Position numbers and translations under genes: made by a program. From Lachnospiraceae bacterium (GTDB lineage Bacteria; Bacillota; Clostridia; Lachnospirales; Lachnospiraceae), in contig JAFRKV010000009.1 in the NCBI GenBank assembly GCA_017431515.1, forward strand, positions 1 to 63,948: a stretch of DNA of 63,948 bases, read 5' to 3'. Below are positions 34,992 through 44,455 of the stretch, one piece after another. How positions within the stretch are numbered: the first letter of the stretch is position 1; each line of letters opens with the position of its first letter. The notes under the pieces are model-generated. The model was not told the origin of the DNA and ran no database searches. It saw nothing but the letters and a program-made list of their open reading frames with translations.

Positions 34992-37900
34992 ATGCGTCAA
35001 AGGCTGATGAAGGAAGGGAAAAGCGTGAAATGGCAGCAGCTTCCGCCGAATTGCAGCAGGAAATCTTTCCTGCTGCAATGGATGATCTTTCTGGCGGCGT
35101 TTTCATTGACCACGGTCTTCGGCATTCTGGAGCTGGACTGGACAGGATACAACACCGTTCAGATGGGTCTTTTCGGAATCAACATCCAGTGTATTCTGAT
35201 GATGATCTTTGCCGGAATGTTCGGATATGTGGCTGCTATGAGTTCCGCGTTCCTGATCTTTGTTTATGCGGTGGTGGTGCGGCCGGAGGAGGCCTACTTC
35301 GCATCCATCTACCTTCTGGCTGCGATCCTCTTTTCTCTTGCGGGACAGAAAAGGGTGTTTGCAAGCTGGAAAAAGACACTGCTGTTCTGGCCCATTGCGA
35401 CCTTTCTGATGGCGCTTTTATCCTTGCTGCTGACCATGCTGCAGAGTTATACGCTTGTGGCTGACCATAATACCATTGCGAGAGAGTATCTGCTGGATGT
35501 GGTTTCCCAGATTCTGCAATGCGGCGTGAGTACGTATGTGTGCCGTCTGTTTTTCAAATGCTGTCCGGACAAGGTGAAGTCCAAGGTGGCGCTGGGTCTG
35601 CTGTATTACAATCATGGATATGAAACGGATGAAAGGCTTCGCAAGGCAATGCGCAAGAATGTCATCGGCTCAAGAGTGTCGACGTTTATTTTGGCGGAAG
35701 CGGTGATTCTCGTGGTTTCGGCCATTGCTTTTACGCGCATCCTGTTTCCGGATCTGCAGAGGATGCAGGTGACGGCCGATCCGGGCGATCCAGCGCAGAC
35801 AGAGTCGGAGATACAGAGGGATACAGAAGGGGACGCCGTTACCACCCTGGAAGAGATTTCCGAAATGACAGGCCTGGATGTGGAGGAGATCCGCAAGGCG
35901 GCTGGGGTTCTCGAGAGCGGAGACTATGTCGGATTTGTATCGGGACATGAAATCCGTGAAGCCCTGCGTCAGCAAGTGAAGGAGATGCTGCCGGAGATCG
36001 GGACAAATGCATTTGTCTACAATGCATACAGCTATGCCTATATCCTCAAGATGATCCTGATGCTCTTCTGCGTGTCGGTGCCGGTGGCTTCTTTTGTCAA
36101 TTTTTATGCGCAGATCAAGATTGCCGGACCCATCAGCCGGATCTCGGACTATATGGTGCGTTTTTCTTCCACCCCGCGCAAGGATTTGAGACACTGTGTG
36201 GACAATATCTATACACTGCAGATCCATACCCGTGATGAGATTGAGCAGCTGTATCACGCGGTGGATCAGACCGTGCACGAAGTGACGGATATGATTGACC
36301 GGATTCAGGAGGAAGCCAAACTGCAGGAAGACCTTCGTGTGGCGCAAAAGGCCAGCGAGGCGAAAAGCCTCTTCCTTTCCAATATGTCACATGAGATCCG
36401 GACGCCCATTAACGCGGTACTCGGCCTGAATGAGATGATCCTGCGGGAAACGGAAGAGCCTGTTACGAAAAAGCATGCGTTCGACATCAAAACCGCGGGG
36501 AACACCCTGCTTTCCCTAGTAAATGATATTCTGGACTTTTCCAGGATTGAAGCGGGAAAGATGGAAATCCTGCCGGTACAGTATGAACTCAGCTCGACGA
36601 TGAATGATCTGGTCAATATGATTGCGACGAGGGCAGCCGAAAAGAATCTGGATCTCATCGTACATGTGGAGGACACCATACCGCATCTGTTATACGGAGA
36701 TGAGGTCCGGATCAAGCAATGCGTGACAAACATTCTGACCAATGCGGTGAAGTATACGGAGCAGGGATCCGTCACGTTGAATGTCACCAGCAGACCGCTT
36801 TCCGAAGAGGAGATTGCATTACGGTTTCAGGTGATCGACACCGGCATCGGGATCAGGGAAGAGGATCTGGAAAAGCTTTACTCTCCGTTTGAACGCATCG
36901 AGGAGATCAGGAATCGCACCATCGAGGGCACCGGGCTTGGCATGAGCATTGTGAAAAAAATCCTTGCCATGATGGATACGAGACTCGAGGTCAAAAGCGT
37001 ATACGGCGAAGGGTCGGATTTCTCTTTTGAGGTCAGACAGAAGGTCTGTGATGCGGAGCCGATCGGAGATTTTGAGGAAAACTACAACCGCGCTGTGGAA
37101 AGCGCGGAAACATATCAGGAAGCGTTCCATGCGCCAGAGGCAAAGGTGCTGATCGTCGATGATACCAAAATGAACCTGACGGTTATGGAGGGACTGCTCA
37201 CGCAAACACTGCTTCAGATCACAACGGCGCAGAGCGGAATGGAAATGCTGAAGCTGACGGAACAGGAAAAATACGATGTGATCCTGCTGGATCACCGCAT
37301 GCCGGAAATGGACGGGATCGAAACGCTGACGGCATTAAAGGCGGAGGCATCGAATCCGAACCGGGAGACGCCGGTCATTGCCCTGACGGCAAATGCGGTG
37401 GCGGGAGCGAGAGAAATGTATCTTGAGGCAGGCTTTTCGGACTATCTCACAAAGCCGGTGGATGCGGAGAAGCTGGAAAAGACGCTGGCCGCTTTCCTCC
37501 CAGACGATAAGCTGATTCTGCCGAATGATCCCCGGTTTGCCGCCCATTCTTCCTACAAGATTCCGGAGCAGGGCATGGATGCAAACGGTTATCTGAAAGG
37601 AAATGGCGTTGACACCCAGCATCCCCTTGCAAAAGAAGCGGACCGTCAGACCCATGAGCTCCTGTTGAAGTGCGAGGGCATCCATCTGAAGGAAGCGGTC
37701 AAAAACTGCGGTAATGAGGGAATCTTATATGATGCGATCAAGGAGTTTTTGATCGCTCTGCCGGCGAAATCAGAGCAGATCGACCGATATGCGCAGGAAA
37801 AAGATTTTCGCAATTACACGGTGCTCGTGCATGCGCTGAAAAGTTCCGCCCGTCTGATCGGTGCAAAGGAACTGTCGGAGCAGGCCGCATACCTTGAAAC

Positions 37901-38228
37901 CTGCGGAAATGAGCAGAATGCAGATGAGATCGCAGAGAAAACACCGGAACTGCTTGCGTTATATCGCAGCTACCTGGAAAAACTTTCTCCTGTCAATCCG
38001 GCGGTTACCCGCACGGAAATGGAGAAGCCGCAGATTACGGAGGAAGAGTTTGCGGAGGCAGTGATGGGATTGAAAGAATTTGTGGAAGCCTATGACTTTG
38101 ACAGCGCGGACAAGATTCTGAAAATGCTGGAGGCCTACAAAATACCGTCGCCACTTAACGAAAAATATGCTAAGATAAAAGAACTCATGGCAGCTGTGGA
38201 CAGGACTGCGCTTCTGGAATTGCTCTGA
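34992..38228 (+). CDS. Membrane hybrid sensor histidine kinase with receiver and Hpt domains
   Basis: 1078 residues. About six N-terminal membrane segments (residues 25-245), an extracytoplasmic segment (about 246-345), another membrane helix (MILMLFCVSVPVASFVNFYA), a HAMP-like linker and coiled coil, HisKA with FLSNMSHEIRTPINAVLG (His about 466), HATPase with ILTNAVKYTEQG, DTGIGI and GTGLGMSIV, a receiver (VLIVDD near 718, phospho-Asp in LLDHRMPEMDG), and an Hpt domain with VHALKSSARLIG (His about 947). A complete phosphorelay is thus in one chain. GGAGGAG lies 6 bases before the ATG. The next gene is a double-receiver protein and the likely partner. Confidence 0.93.
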   Translation: MRQRLMKEGKSVKWQQLPPNCSRKSFLLQWMIFLAAFSLTTVFGILELDWTGYNTVQMGLFGINIQCILMMIFAGMFGYVAAMSSAFLIFVYAVVVRPEEAYFASIYLLAAILFSLAGQKRVFASWKKTLLFWPIATFLMALLSLLLTMLQSYTLVADHNTIAREYLLDVVSQILQCGVSTYVCRLFFKCCPDKVKSKVALGLLYYNHGYETDERLRKAMRKNVIGSRVSTFILAEAVILVVSAIAFTRILFPDLQRMQVTADPGDPAQTESEIQRDTEGDAVTTLEEISEMTGLDVEEIRKAAGVLESGDYVGFVSGHEIREALRQQVKEMLPEIGTNAFVYNAYSYAYILKMILMLFCVSVPVASFVNFYAQIKIAGPISRISDYMVRFSSTPRKDLRHCVDNIYTLQIHTRDEIEQLYHAVDQTVHEVTDMIDRIQEEAKLQEDLRVAQKASEAKSLFLSNMSHEIRTPINAVLGLNEMILRETEEPVTKKHAFDIKTAGNTLLSLVNDILDFSRIEAGKMEILPVQYELSSTMNDLVNMIATRAAEKNLDLIVHVEDTIPHLLYGDEVRIKQCVTNILTNAVKYTEQGSVTLNVTSRPLSEEEIALRFQVIDTGIGIREEDLEKLYSPFERIEEIRNRTIEGTGLGMSIVKKILAMMDTRLEVKSVYGEGSDFSFEVRQKVCDAEPIGDFEENYNRAVESAETYQEAFHAPEAKVLIVDDTKMNLTVMEGLLTQTLLQITTAQSGMEMLKLTEQEKYDVILLDHRMPEMDGIETLTALKAEASNPNRETPVIALTANAVAGAREMYLEAGFSDYLTKPVDAEKLEKTLAAFLPDDKLILPNDPRFAAHSSYKIPEQGMDANGYLKGNGVDTQHPLAKEADRQTHELLLKCEGIHLKEAVKNCGNEGILYDAIKEFLIALPAKSEQIDRYAQEKDFRNYTVLVHALKSSARLIGAKELSEQAAYLETCGNEQNADEIAEKTPELLALYRSYLEKLSPVNPAVTRTEMEKPQITEEEFAEAVMGLKEFVEAYDFDSADKILKMLEAYKIPSPLNEKYAKIKELMAAVDRTALLELL

Positions 38229-38259
38229 AGCCCGGTCAGACAGGATGGAAAGGACTTGT

Positions 38260-39045
38260 ATGGAGAAAAGGATCTTTTTGATTACGGATCAGAAGAATAA
38301 GGGGTTTATGATCAATGCGATCATCCAGGAACTCACGGAGGAAGGCTATGAAGTGCGTGAATGCCTGCCGAATCCGACGGAGCTCAGCAAACTGAACGAA
38401 GAGAGCGGCGTTTATCTGGCGTATCTGGACGGGATGGAAGGTGAAAGAGAGAATCCGGACCAGATGCTTTTGTACCTGAAGGAACAGATTGTCGAAAATG
38501 AGATTGCGCTGGTACTGATCGGGAAGCAGGATGATTTTTCTTATGTGAACCGGATCATTCCGGATGAGATGCTGGCTGCGAAGTTTCTGCGGCCGGTGAA
38601 TGTCAAGGAGCTCGGGCAGAAGCTCGGATCCATTGTAAAGATGGAGGAAGAGAAGCTGGCGAAGAAAAGGATCCTTGTGGTGGATGATGACGGGATGATG
38701 CTGCGGACGATCAAGACTTGGCTGTCCGAGAAATATCAGGTCTATATGGTGAATTCCGGCATGAACGCCATTACGTTTCTGGCGAAAAATACAGTGGATC
38801 TGATTCTTCTGGATTATGAGATGCCTGTCACCACAGGCCCGCAGGTGCTGGAGATGCTGCGGTCGGAACCGGCCACAAGCCAGATTCCGGTGATGTTTCT
38901 GACTGTGAAAGATGACAAGGAAAGCGTCATGAAGGTGCTCTCCCTGAAGCCGGAGAAATACTTGCTGAAAACCATGCCGCCGGCGGAACTGATTGCAAAC
39001 ATTGATGCGTTTTTTGAGGAACAGAGAAGAGAAAAGCATTTCTAG
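38260..39045 (+). CDS. Double-receiver response regulator without output domain
   Basis: 261 residues. The second half (about 135-258) is an intact receiver: KRILVVDDDGMMLRTIKTWL, phosphoacceptor in LILLDYEMP, PVMFLTVKDD and a Lys-bearing EKYLLKTMPP. The first half (KRIFLITDQKNKGFMINAII to VNVKELGQKL) has a receiver-like fold pattern but lacks the acidic pocket, so it is probably a pseudo-receiver. No DNA-binding or enzymatic domain is seen. A Shine-Dalgarno (GGAAAGGA) 7 bases upstream selects this ATG over one five codons earlier. It likely takes or stores phosphate from the upstream hybrid kinase. Confidence 0.82.
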   Translation: MEKRIFLITDQKNKGFMINAIIQELTEEGYEVRECLPNPTELSKLNEESGVYLAYLDGMEGERENPDQMLLYLKEQIVENEIALVLIGKQDDFSYVNRIIPDEMLAAKFLRPVNVKELGQKLGSIVKMEEEKLAKKRILVVDDDGMMLRTIKTWLSEKYQVYMVNSGMNAITFLAKNTVDLILLDYEMPVTTGPQVLEMLRSEPATSQIPVMFLTVKDDKESVMKVLSLKPEKYLLKTMPPAELIANIDAFFEEQRREKHF

Positions 39046-39060
39046 GAAAAGGAGATTCTG

Positions 39061-40344
39061 ATGTCGGAGATCAAAGCAAAAATTCATGAAATGAAGCTGG
39101 ATGCGCCGAAAATGATGACGACATCGGCCAAGATCAGGAACAAAGCGCTTCTTGCCATCAGGGATGCGCTGCTTGCCGGGAAGGAGCAGATTTTTGCGGA
39201 AAATGAAAAGGATCTTTCCGCAGCGGAGGAGAACGGGATCGCGGACGCGGTCAAAAAACGTCTGCGTTTTCACGAGGGGAAGCTTTCCGATGTGGTGAAA
39301 GGGCTGGAAGGGCTGGCAGAGCTCCCGGATCCTGTGGGGCGTGTGACATTGCACCGGCAGCTGGATGAGGGTCTGATCTTAAAGCGGATTACCTGTCCGA
39401 TCGGCGTGATCGGCGTGATCTTCGAGGCCAGGCCGGATGCCCTGGTGCAGATTTCCGCACTGTGTATCAAAAGCGGAAATTGCGCGGTGCTGAAGGGCGG
39501 AAAAGAAACAACCCATACGAACCGGATCCTGTTTCGCCTGATCAGGGATGCCGCCGTGGGGGCGGGGCTGCCGGAAAACTGCCTCATGCAGGCGGAGCAG
39601 CACAGTGAGATCGATGAGCTGCTGGAGTGTGATACGGAAGTGGATCTTCTGATCCCCCGCGGTTCGAATACGTTCGTGCGTTACATCATGGATCATACCA
39701 GGATTCCGGTCATGGGCCATGCGGATGGCGTCTGTCATATCTATGTGGGGAAAACGGCGGATCAGGAGAATGCGATCCGTATCCTTTTGGATGCCAAGAC
39801 CCAGTACACGGCGGCCTGCAACGCGGTGGAGTCGATTCTTGTTCATCGGGAGATTGCAAAGGAGTTTCTGCCGAAGCTGGAGGGCGCCTGCAAAGCGCAG
39901 GGGATCAAGCTCCGCGGCACTAAAGAGGTGTGCCAGGTAATCTCCGGCGAAAGCATGGATGACGCAGAATTTTCCACGGAGTATCTGTCGCTGACCGCGT
40001 CGGTCAAGCTGGTCTCCGGTGTGGAAGAGGCGGTGGATCATATCAACCGGTACGGCTCCCATCATACGGATGCGATCCTGACGGAGGATGATGAGGAAGC
40101 GGCATATTTTATGCAGATGGTGGATTCCGCCGGTGTTTACCGGAATTGTTCCACCCGTTTTTCGGACGGCTACCGGTACGGATTCGGCGCAGAGGTCGGT
40201 ATCAGCACGGGAAAATTGCACGCCAGAGGGCCTGTGGGACTGGACGGGTTGATGACCTATAAATATGAGCTTACCGGAAGCGGACAGATCGTGGGGGATT
40301 ACGCGGAAGGGAAGTCGTCGTTTCATTTCCGTGATTTGGAATAA
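39061..40344 (+). CDS. proA: Gamma-glutamyl phosphate reductase
   Basis: 427-residue NADPH-dependent reductase giving glutamate semialdehyde for proline synthesis. It shows the aldehyde dehydrogenase-like core: EARPDALVQISALCIKSGNC, VLKGGKETTHTNR, RGSNTFVRYIMDHTRIPVMG, the catalytic Cys in YTAACNAVESILVH and RFSDGYRYGFGAEVGISTGK. The glutamate 5-kinase gene proB is not adjacent. It starts 15 bases after the response regulator with AAAGGAG upstream, so it may ride on the same transcript despite no obvious link. Confidence 0.95.
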   Translation: MSEIKAKIHEMKLDAPKMMTTSAKIRNKALLAIRDALLAGKEQIFAENEKDLSAAEENGIADAVKKRLRFHEGKLSDVVKGLEGLAELPDPVGRVTLHRQLDEGLILKRITCPIGVIGVIFEARPDALVQISALCIKSGNCAVLKGGKETTHTNRILFRLIRDAAVGAGLPENCLMQAEQHSEIDELLECDTEVDLLIPRGSNTFVRYIMDHTRIPVMGHADGVCHIYVGKTADQENAIRILLDAKTQYTAACNAVESILVHREIAKEFLPKLEGACKAQGIKLRGTKEVCQVISGESMDDAEFSTEYLSLTASVKLVSGVEEAVDHINRYGSHHTDAILTEDDEEAAYFMQMVDSAGVYRNCSTRFSDGYRYGFGAEVGISTGKLHARGPVGLDGLMTYKYELTGSGQIVGDYAEGKSSFHFRDLE

Positions 40345-40379
40345 AAAAACAAGGGGATCGTCCTATTTTTTGGCTAGTA

Positions 40380-40414
40380 TTTTTCTGGCTTTTTTACAAC
40401 AGATGCTATATAAT
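40380..40414 (+). promoter_or_regulatory. Probable promoter of the nucleoside uptake cluster
   Basis: A clear -10 TATAAT at 40409-40414; the -35 (TGGCTT at 40386) is weak, which suggests activator dependence or a control site. The 40345-40462 gap holds nothing else recognisable apart from a strong AAGGAGG before the next ATG. Confidence 0.45.
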
Positions 40415-40462
40415 GTGAGATGGCTTGAAAACCGTTGATTTTTTTAAGGAGGAAAAGAAAGT

Positions 40463-41647
40463 ATGAAAAAGAGAGTATTAGCACTCATGCTTGCCGGTGT
40501 GATGGGCCTTTCTCTGACCGCTTGCGGCGAGAACGTAACGCCGGAGCAGCAGGCTCAGATCGAGCAGGCAATCAACGAAGCTGCTACTGAGATCGCAAAT
40601 GCGGTTGACGAGGCGCAGGCTGGTGAGGCGGCAGCTGCCACAGATGCAGGCACGGGCGCAACGACGGACGTTGCTTTTGTAACGGACGTAGGAAACATTG
40701 ACGACCATTCGTTCAATCAGTATTCCTGGGCAGGTGTGCAGGAGTTTGCTTCCGCAAACGGTCTGTCCGCAAACTACTATCAGCCGTCCGAGGACTCTGA
40801 CGCAGCGCGTCTGGAGCAGATGGACAATGCGGTAAATGACGGCGCAAAGGCGATCGTTATGGCAGGTTACCTGTTTGGTTCCTCTCTTGCAGAGGCACAG
40901 GACAAGTATCCGGACATCCAGTTCGTAGCATTGGATGTATCCACCGGTGACCTTGAGAACCCGGGCAGCAACACCGCTCTGATCACTTATCAGGAAGAGC
41001 AGGCCGGCTATCTTGCTGGTTATGCAGCAGTGACCGACGGTTACAAAGAGATCGGTTTCCTTGGCGGTATGGCAGTTCCGGCCGTGATCCGTTACGGCTA
41101 TGGTTTCGTACAGGGTGCGGAGCAGGCTGCAAAGGACAACAAGGTTGACGGTGTCAATGTGAAGTATTGGTATTGCGGCGGATTCGCTCCGACAGATGAT
41201 ATCAAGGCAAAGATGGACAGCTGGTACAGCGAGGGCACGGAAGTCGTGTTCGCATGCGGCGGCGGCATCTATCTTTCCGCACTTGCAGCAGCAGAGGCAA
41301 ACAACGGTAAAGTTATCGGTGTTGACGTTGACCAGTCCGCAGAAAGTGATCTGATCATCACTTCTGCAATGAAGGGTCTTGCAAACTCCGTTGTGCTTGC
41401 GCTGACCGACTGCTATGACAATGGCTGGAAGTTCTCTGATGCTTACGCAGGGAAAGAGACCAAGCTTGGCGCTGCTGAGGATTCCGTTGGTCTTCCGATG
41501 GAAACCTCCCAGTTCAAGGTGTTCAGCCAGGATCAGTACGATGACCTGTTTGCATCCCTTGCAGACGGATCCCTTGTGGTAGACAACAACATCGATGCTG
41601 ACATCGCAGCATCCGTCTCCACGATCAAGGTAGACGTTCAGGAGTAA
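40463..41647 (+). CDS. BMP-family nucleoside-binding lipoprotein
   Basis: 394 residues. Lipobox LTAC with Cys21 follows the signal peptide MKKRVLALMLAGVMG. The mature protein has the BMP/PnrA pattern: VAFVTDVGNIDDHSFNQYSW, GYLAGYAAVTDGYKEIGFLG, VFACGGGIYLSALAAA and GKVIGVDVDQSAESDLIITS. PnrA/TmpC relatives bind purine and pyrimidine nucleosides for ABC import. The ATPase and permeases follow, then salvage enzymes, which supports a nucleoside substrate. Confidence 0.93.
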   Translation: MKKRVLALMLAGVMGLSLTACGENVTPEQQAQIEQAINEAATEIANAVDEAQAGEAAAATDAGTGATTDVAFVTDVGNIDDHSFNQYSWAGVQEFASANGLSANYYQPSEDSDAARLEQMDNAVNDGAKAIVMAGYLFGSSLAEAQDKYPDIQFVALDVSTGDLENPGSNTALITYQEEQAGYLAGYAAVTDGYKEIGFLGGMAVPAVIRYGYGFVQGAEQAAKDNKVDGVNVKYWYCGGFAPTDDIKAKMDSWYSEGTEVVFACGGGIYLSALAAAEANNGKVIGVDVDQSAESDLIITSAMKGLANSVVLALTDCYDNGWKFSDAYAGKETKLGAAEDSVGLPMETSQFKVFSQDQYDDLFASLADGSLVVDNNIDADIAASVSTIKVDVQE

Positions 41648-41703
41648 TCATTGCATACTGACGGGACCGGTCGTTGACGGGACCTGAAAAAAAGACCGAA
41701 AAA

Positions 41704-41738
41704 AGAGTGCTTGTGGATAGCCACGGGCACTCTTTTAT
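41704..41738 (+). terminator. Attenuator/terminator between the binding protein and ATPase genes
   Basis: AGAGTGC and GCACTCT form the stem, with an inner GTG/CAC pair, followed by TTTTATG. Partial termination here would give more binding protein than ATPase and permeases, as is common in such operons. Confidence 0.75.
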
Positions 41739-41807
41739 GTTACTATAAAAGGTGAGTGATGATCTCATTCATTAAGGGGTTTAGGACCGGAAAGGGGTGC
41801 AAAAGGA

Positions 41808-43343
41808 TTGGGTGAGGATTATGTGATTGAGATGCTCCATATCACAAAAGAATTTCCCGGTATCAAAGCAAATGACGACATCACCTTGCAGCTGAAAAGG
41901 GGAGAAATCCACGCGTTGCTCGGAGAAAACGGCGCGGGGAAAAGCACGCTGATGTCAGTGTTGTTTGGTTTATACCAGGCGGAGCAGGGAGAAATCAGAA
42001 AGGACGGCAAGCCCGTTCACATCAAGGATCCGAATGAGGCGAACCGTCTCGGGATCGGTATGGTTCATCAGCATTTCAAACTGGTGGAGTGTTTTACGGT
42101 ACTGGATAACATCATACTCGGCGTGGAGGATACCAGACACGGATTCCTGCAATATGATTCCGCGCGCAAGAAGGTCATGGAGCTGTCGGAAAAGTACGGA
42201 TTGCGTGTGGATCCGGATGCGCTGATTTCGGATATCTCTGTCGGGATGCAGCAGAGAGTGGAGATCTTAAAGATGCTTTATCGGGACAATGAGATCCTGA
42301 TCTTTGACGAGCCGACCGCCGTGTTGACGCCTCAGGAGATCCAGGAGCTCATGGATATCATGCGCGGCTTCAAGGAGGAGGGCAAGAGCATTCTCTTTAT
42401 CACGCACAAGCTGGCGGAGATCATGGCGGTTGCGGATCGCTGCACGGTACTGAGAAAGGGCCAATATGTCGGTACGGTAAATGTCGCCGACACCACCCGG
42501 GAAGAATTGTCCCGCATGATGGTGGGCCGCGAGGTGTCCTTTGATCTTGATAAAAAAGCCAAAAATGTCGGAGATGTGATCCTTTCCGTCAAAGATATGG
42601 TTGTGGCCAGCAAGGCGCACAATAACAATGCGGTCAAGGGTGTCAGTTTTGATGTCCATGCCGGTGAGATCGTCTGTATCGCCGGGATCGAGGGGAACGG
42701 CCAGACAGAGCTGATTTACGGACTGACCGGTCTGGAGCCCCTGAAGAACGGCACCATTACGCTGTGCGGGAAAGATATTACCCATGCTTCCATCCGGGAC
42801 CGGAGCAAGGCGGGAATGAGCCATATTCCGGAAGACCGTCATAAACACGGACTGGTTCTGGACTATACCTTGGAACAAAACATGGTGCTGCAGCGTTACT
42901 GGGAGCCGGAATTTCAGAATCATGGCGTGATCCGCAGCCAGGAGGTGCGCAAATACGCGGAAAAGCTCATCGAACGGTTTGATGTCCGCTCCGGCCAGGG
43001 TCCGGTGACCATCGCCCGTTCCATGTCCGGCGGCAATCAGCAAAAGGCGATCATCGCCAGAGAGATCGATAAGGATCCACAGCTTTTGATCGCTGTGCAG
43101 CCCACCAGAGGTCTGGATGTGGGTGCCATCGAATACATTCATCAGCAGCTTCTTGCGGAGCGGGATGCCGGACGGGCGGTGCTCCTGATCTCGTTGGAGC
43201 TGGATGAAGTCAGATCCCTTTCTGACCGGATCCTCGTTATTTTCGAGGGTGAGATCGTCGGTGATTTTGAGAAGGCGGAGATGGAAGAGCTTGGTCTCTA
43301 TATGGCCGGCGCCAAAAGAAAAGGAAAGGGGGCAGCGAAATGA
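41808..43343 (+). CDS. Nucleoside ABC transporter ATPase, two nucleotide-binding domains
   Basis: 511 residues. The first domain has Walker A LLGENGAGKSTL, signature ISVGMQQRVEILKM and Walker B ILIFDEPTAVLTPQE. The second has degenerate Walker A (GIEGNGQTELIYGL), intact signature MSGGNQQKAIIARE and AVQPTRGLDVGAIEY in place of the DEP motif, as usual for the RbsA/BmpA class. It drives uptake with the two permeases that follow. The start is uncertain between TTG at 41808 and GTG at 41823; the GTG has GGTGAGG at short spacing. Confidence 0.92.
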   Translation: MGEDYVIEMLHITKEFPGIKANDDITLQLKRGEIHALLGENGAGKSTLMSVLFGLYQAEQGEIRKDGKPVHIKDPNEANRLGIGMVHQHFKLVECFTVLDNIILGVEDTRHGFLQYDSARKKVMELSEKYGLRVDPDALISDISVGMQQRVEILKMLYRDNEILIFDEPTAVLTPQEIQELMDIMRGFKEEGKSILFITHKLAEIMAVADRCTVLRKGQYVGTVNVADTTREELSRMMVGREVSFDLDKKAKNVGDVILSVKDMVVASKAHNNNAVKGVSFDVHAGEIVCIAGIEGNGQTELIYGLTGLEPLKNGTITLCGKDITHASIRDRSKAGMSHIPEDRHKHGLVLDYTLEQNMVLQRYWEPEFQNHGVIRSQEVRKYAEKLIERFDVRSGQGPVTIARSMSGGNQQKAIIAREIDKDPQLLIAVQPTRGLDVGAIEYIHQQLLAERDAGRAVLLISLELDEVRSLSDRILVIFEGEIVGDFEKAEMEELGLYMAGAKRKGKGAAK

Positions 43344-44455
43344 CAAAGAAAAAACCTCTGGCAGAAAACCAGATGCTTGTCAGCATCCTTGCCTCTGTCA
43401 TCTCGATTGCAGTAGGACTGTTATTCGGCTTTATCCTGCTTTTGATCCTGAATCCCTCCAAGGCAGGGGTCGGTATGAGCGCTATGCTGACCACCGGCTT
43501 CGGAAGTCTGGACAAATTCGGAAAGGTGCTCTATCAGGCAGCGCCGTTGATGCTCTGCGGTCTGTCTGTCGGTTTTGCCTTCAAGACCGGACTCTTCAAC
43601 ATCGGTGCTTCCGGTCAGTATACCATGGGCGCGTTTTTCGCCCTGATCGGCGCCATCGTGCTGCAGCTTCCCTGGTGGGCATGCCTCTTGCTCTCCTGTA
43701 TCGGCGGCGGTATCTGGGGTATTTTCCCGGGACTGTTCAAGGCGTTGTTTAATGTGAATGAGGTTATCACGTCGATCATGTTCAACTGGATCGGCATGTT
43801 CCTTGTGAATCTGCTGCTGGCAAATATGCCGACGATGCTGGCTTCCGCATGGGGCGCGAGTAATTCGGATCGTACGGCGGACCTCAACGCGGCCAATCCT
43901 TCCGCCATCATTCCGAAGGCCGGATTGGACAAGCTTTTCGGTAATTCCCCGTGGATCAACATCAGCGTGTTTATTGCGATCGGCGTTGCGATCCTGATGT
44001 GGTTCATCCTGCAGAAGACCACCTTTGGTTACGAGTTAAAGGCCTGCGGGCTGAATAAGGAAGCATCCCGCTATGCCGGGATCAACGCGAACCGGAACAT
44101 CGTTCTTTCCATGATTATCGCCGGCGCGCTTTCCGGACTGGGCGGCGGTCTTTACTATCTGGCCGGGACGATCCAGTACGTGTTGGAAAAATCCGTGCTC
44201 GGCATGGGCTTTGACGGTATCCCGGTTGCATTGCTTGCAAATTCGCATCCCATCGGCACGATCTTCTCCTCGCTTTTCATCAGTTATATCAAGGTGGGCG
44301 GATCGGCCATGCAGCCGAACTTCTCTTCTGAGACCATCAACATCATTATTGCCGTGATCATTTACCTGGCGGCGTTTGCGCTTTTGATGCGCGGCTTGAT
44401 CGTGAAGCTTCTGAAGAAGCTGACCAGAAAATCCGAAAAGGAGGTGAGCGCATGA
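43340..44455 (+). CDS. Nucleoside ABC transporter permease 1
   Basis: 371-residue membrane protein of the branched-chain/ribose permease type (BPD_transp_2). N-terminal anchor SVISIAVGLLFGFILLLILN; GAPLMLCGLSVGF-like AAPLMLCGLSVGFAFKTGLF with NIGASGQYTMGAFFALIGAI; coupling-type region ELKACGLNKEASRYAGINAN. The ATG overlaps the ATPase stop by 4 bases. It pairs with the next gene product. Confidence 0.92.
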   Translation: MTKKKPLAENQMLVSILASVISIAVGLLFGFILLLILNPSKAGVGMSAMLTTGFGSLDKFGKVLYQAAPLMLCGLSVGFAFKTGLFNIGASGQYTMGAFFALIGAIVLQLPWWACLLLSCIGGGIWGIFPGLFKALFNVNEVITSIMFNWIGMFLVNLLLANMPTMLASAWGASNSDRTADLNAANPSAIIPKAGLDKLFGNSPWINISVFIAIGVAILMWFILQKTTFGYELKACGLNKEASRYAGINANRNIVLSMIIAGALSGLGGGLYYLAGTIQYVLEKSVLGMGFDGIPVALLANSHPIGTIFSSLFISYIKVGGSAMQPNFSSETINIIIAVIIYLAAFALLMRGLIVKLLKKLTRKSEKEVSA

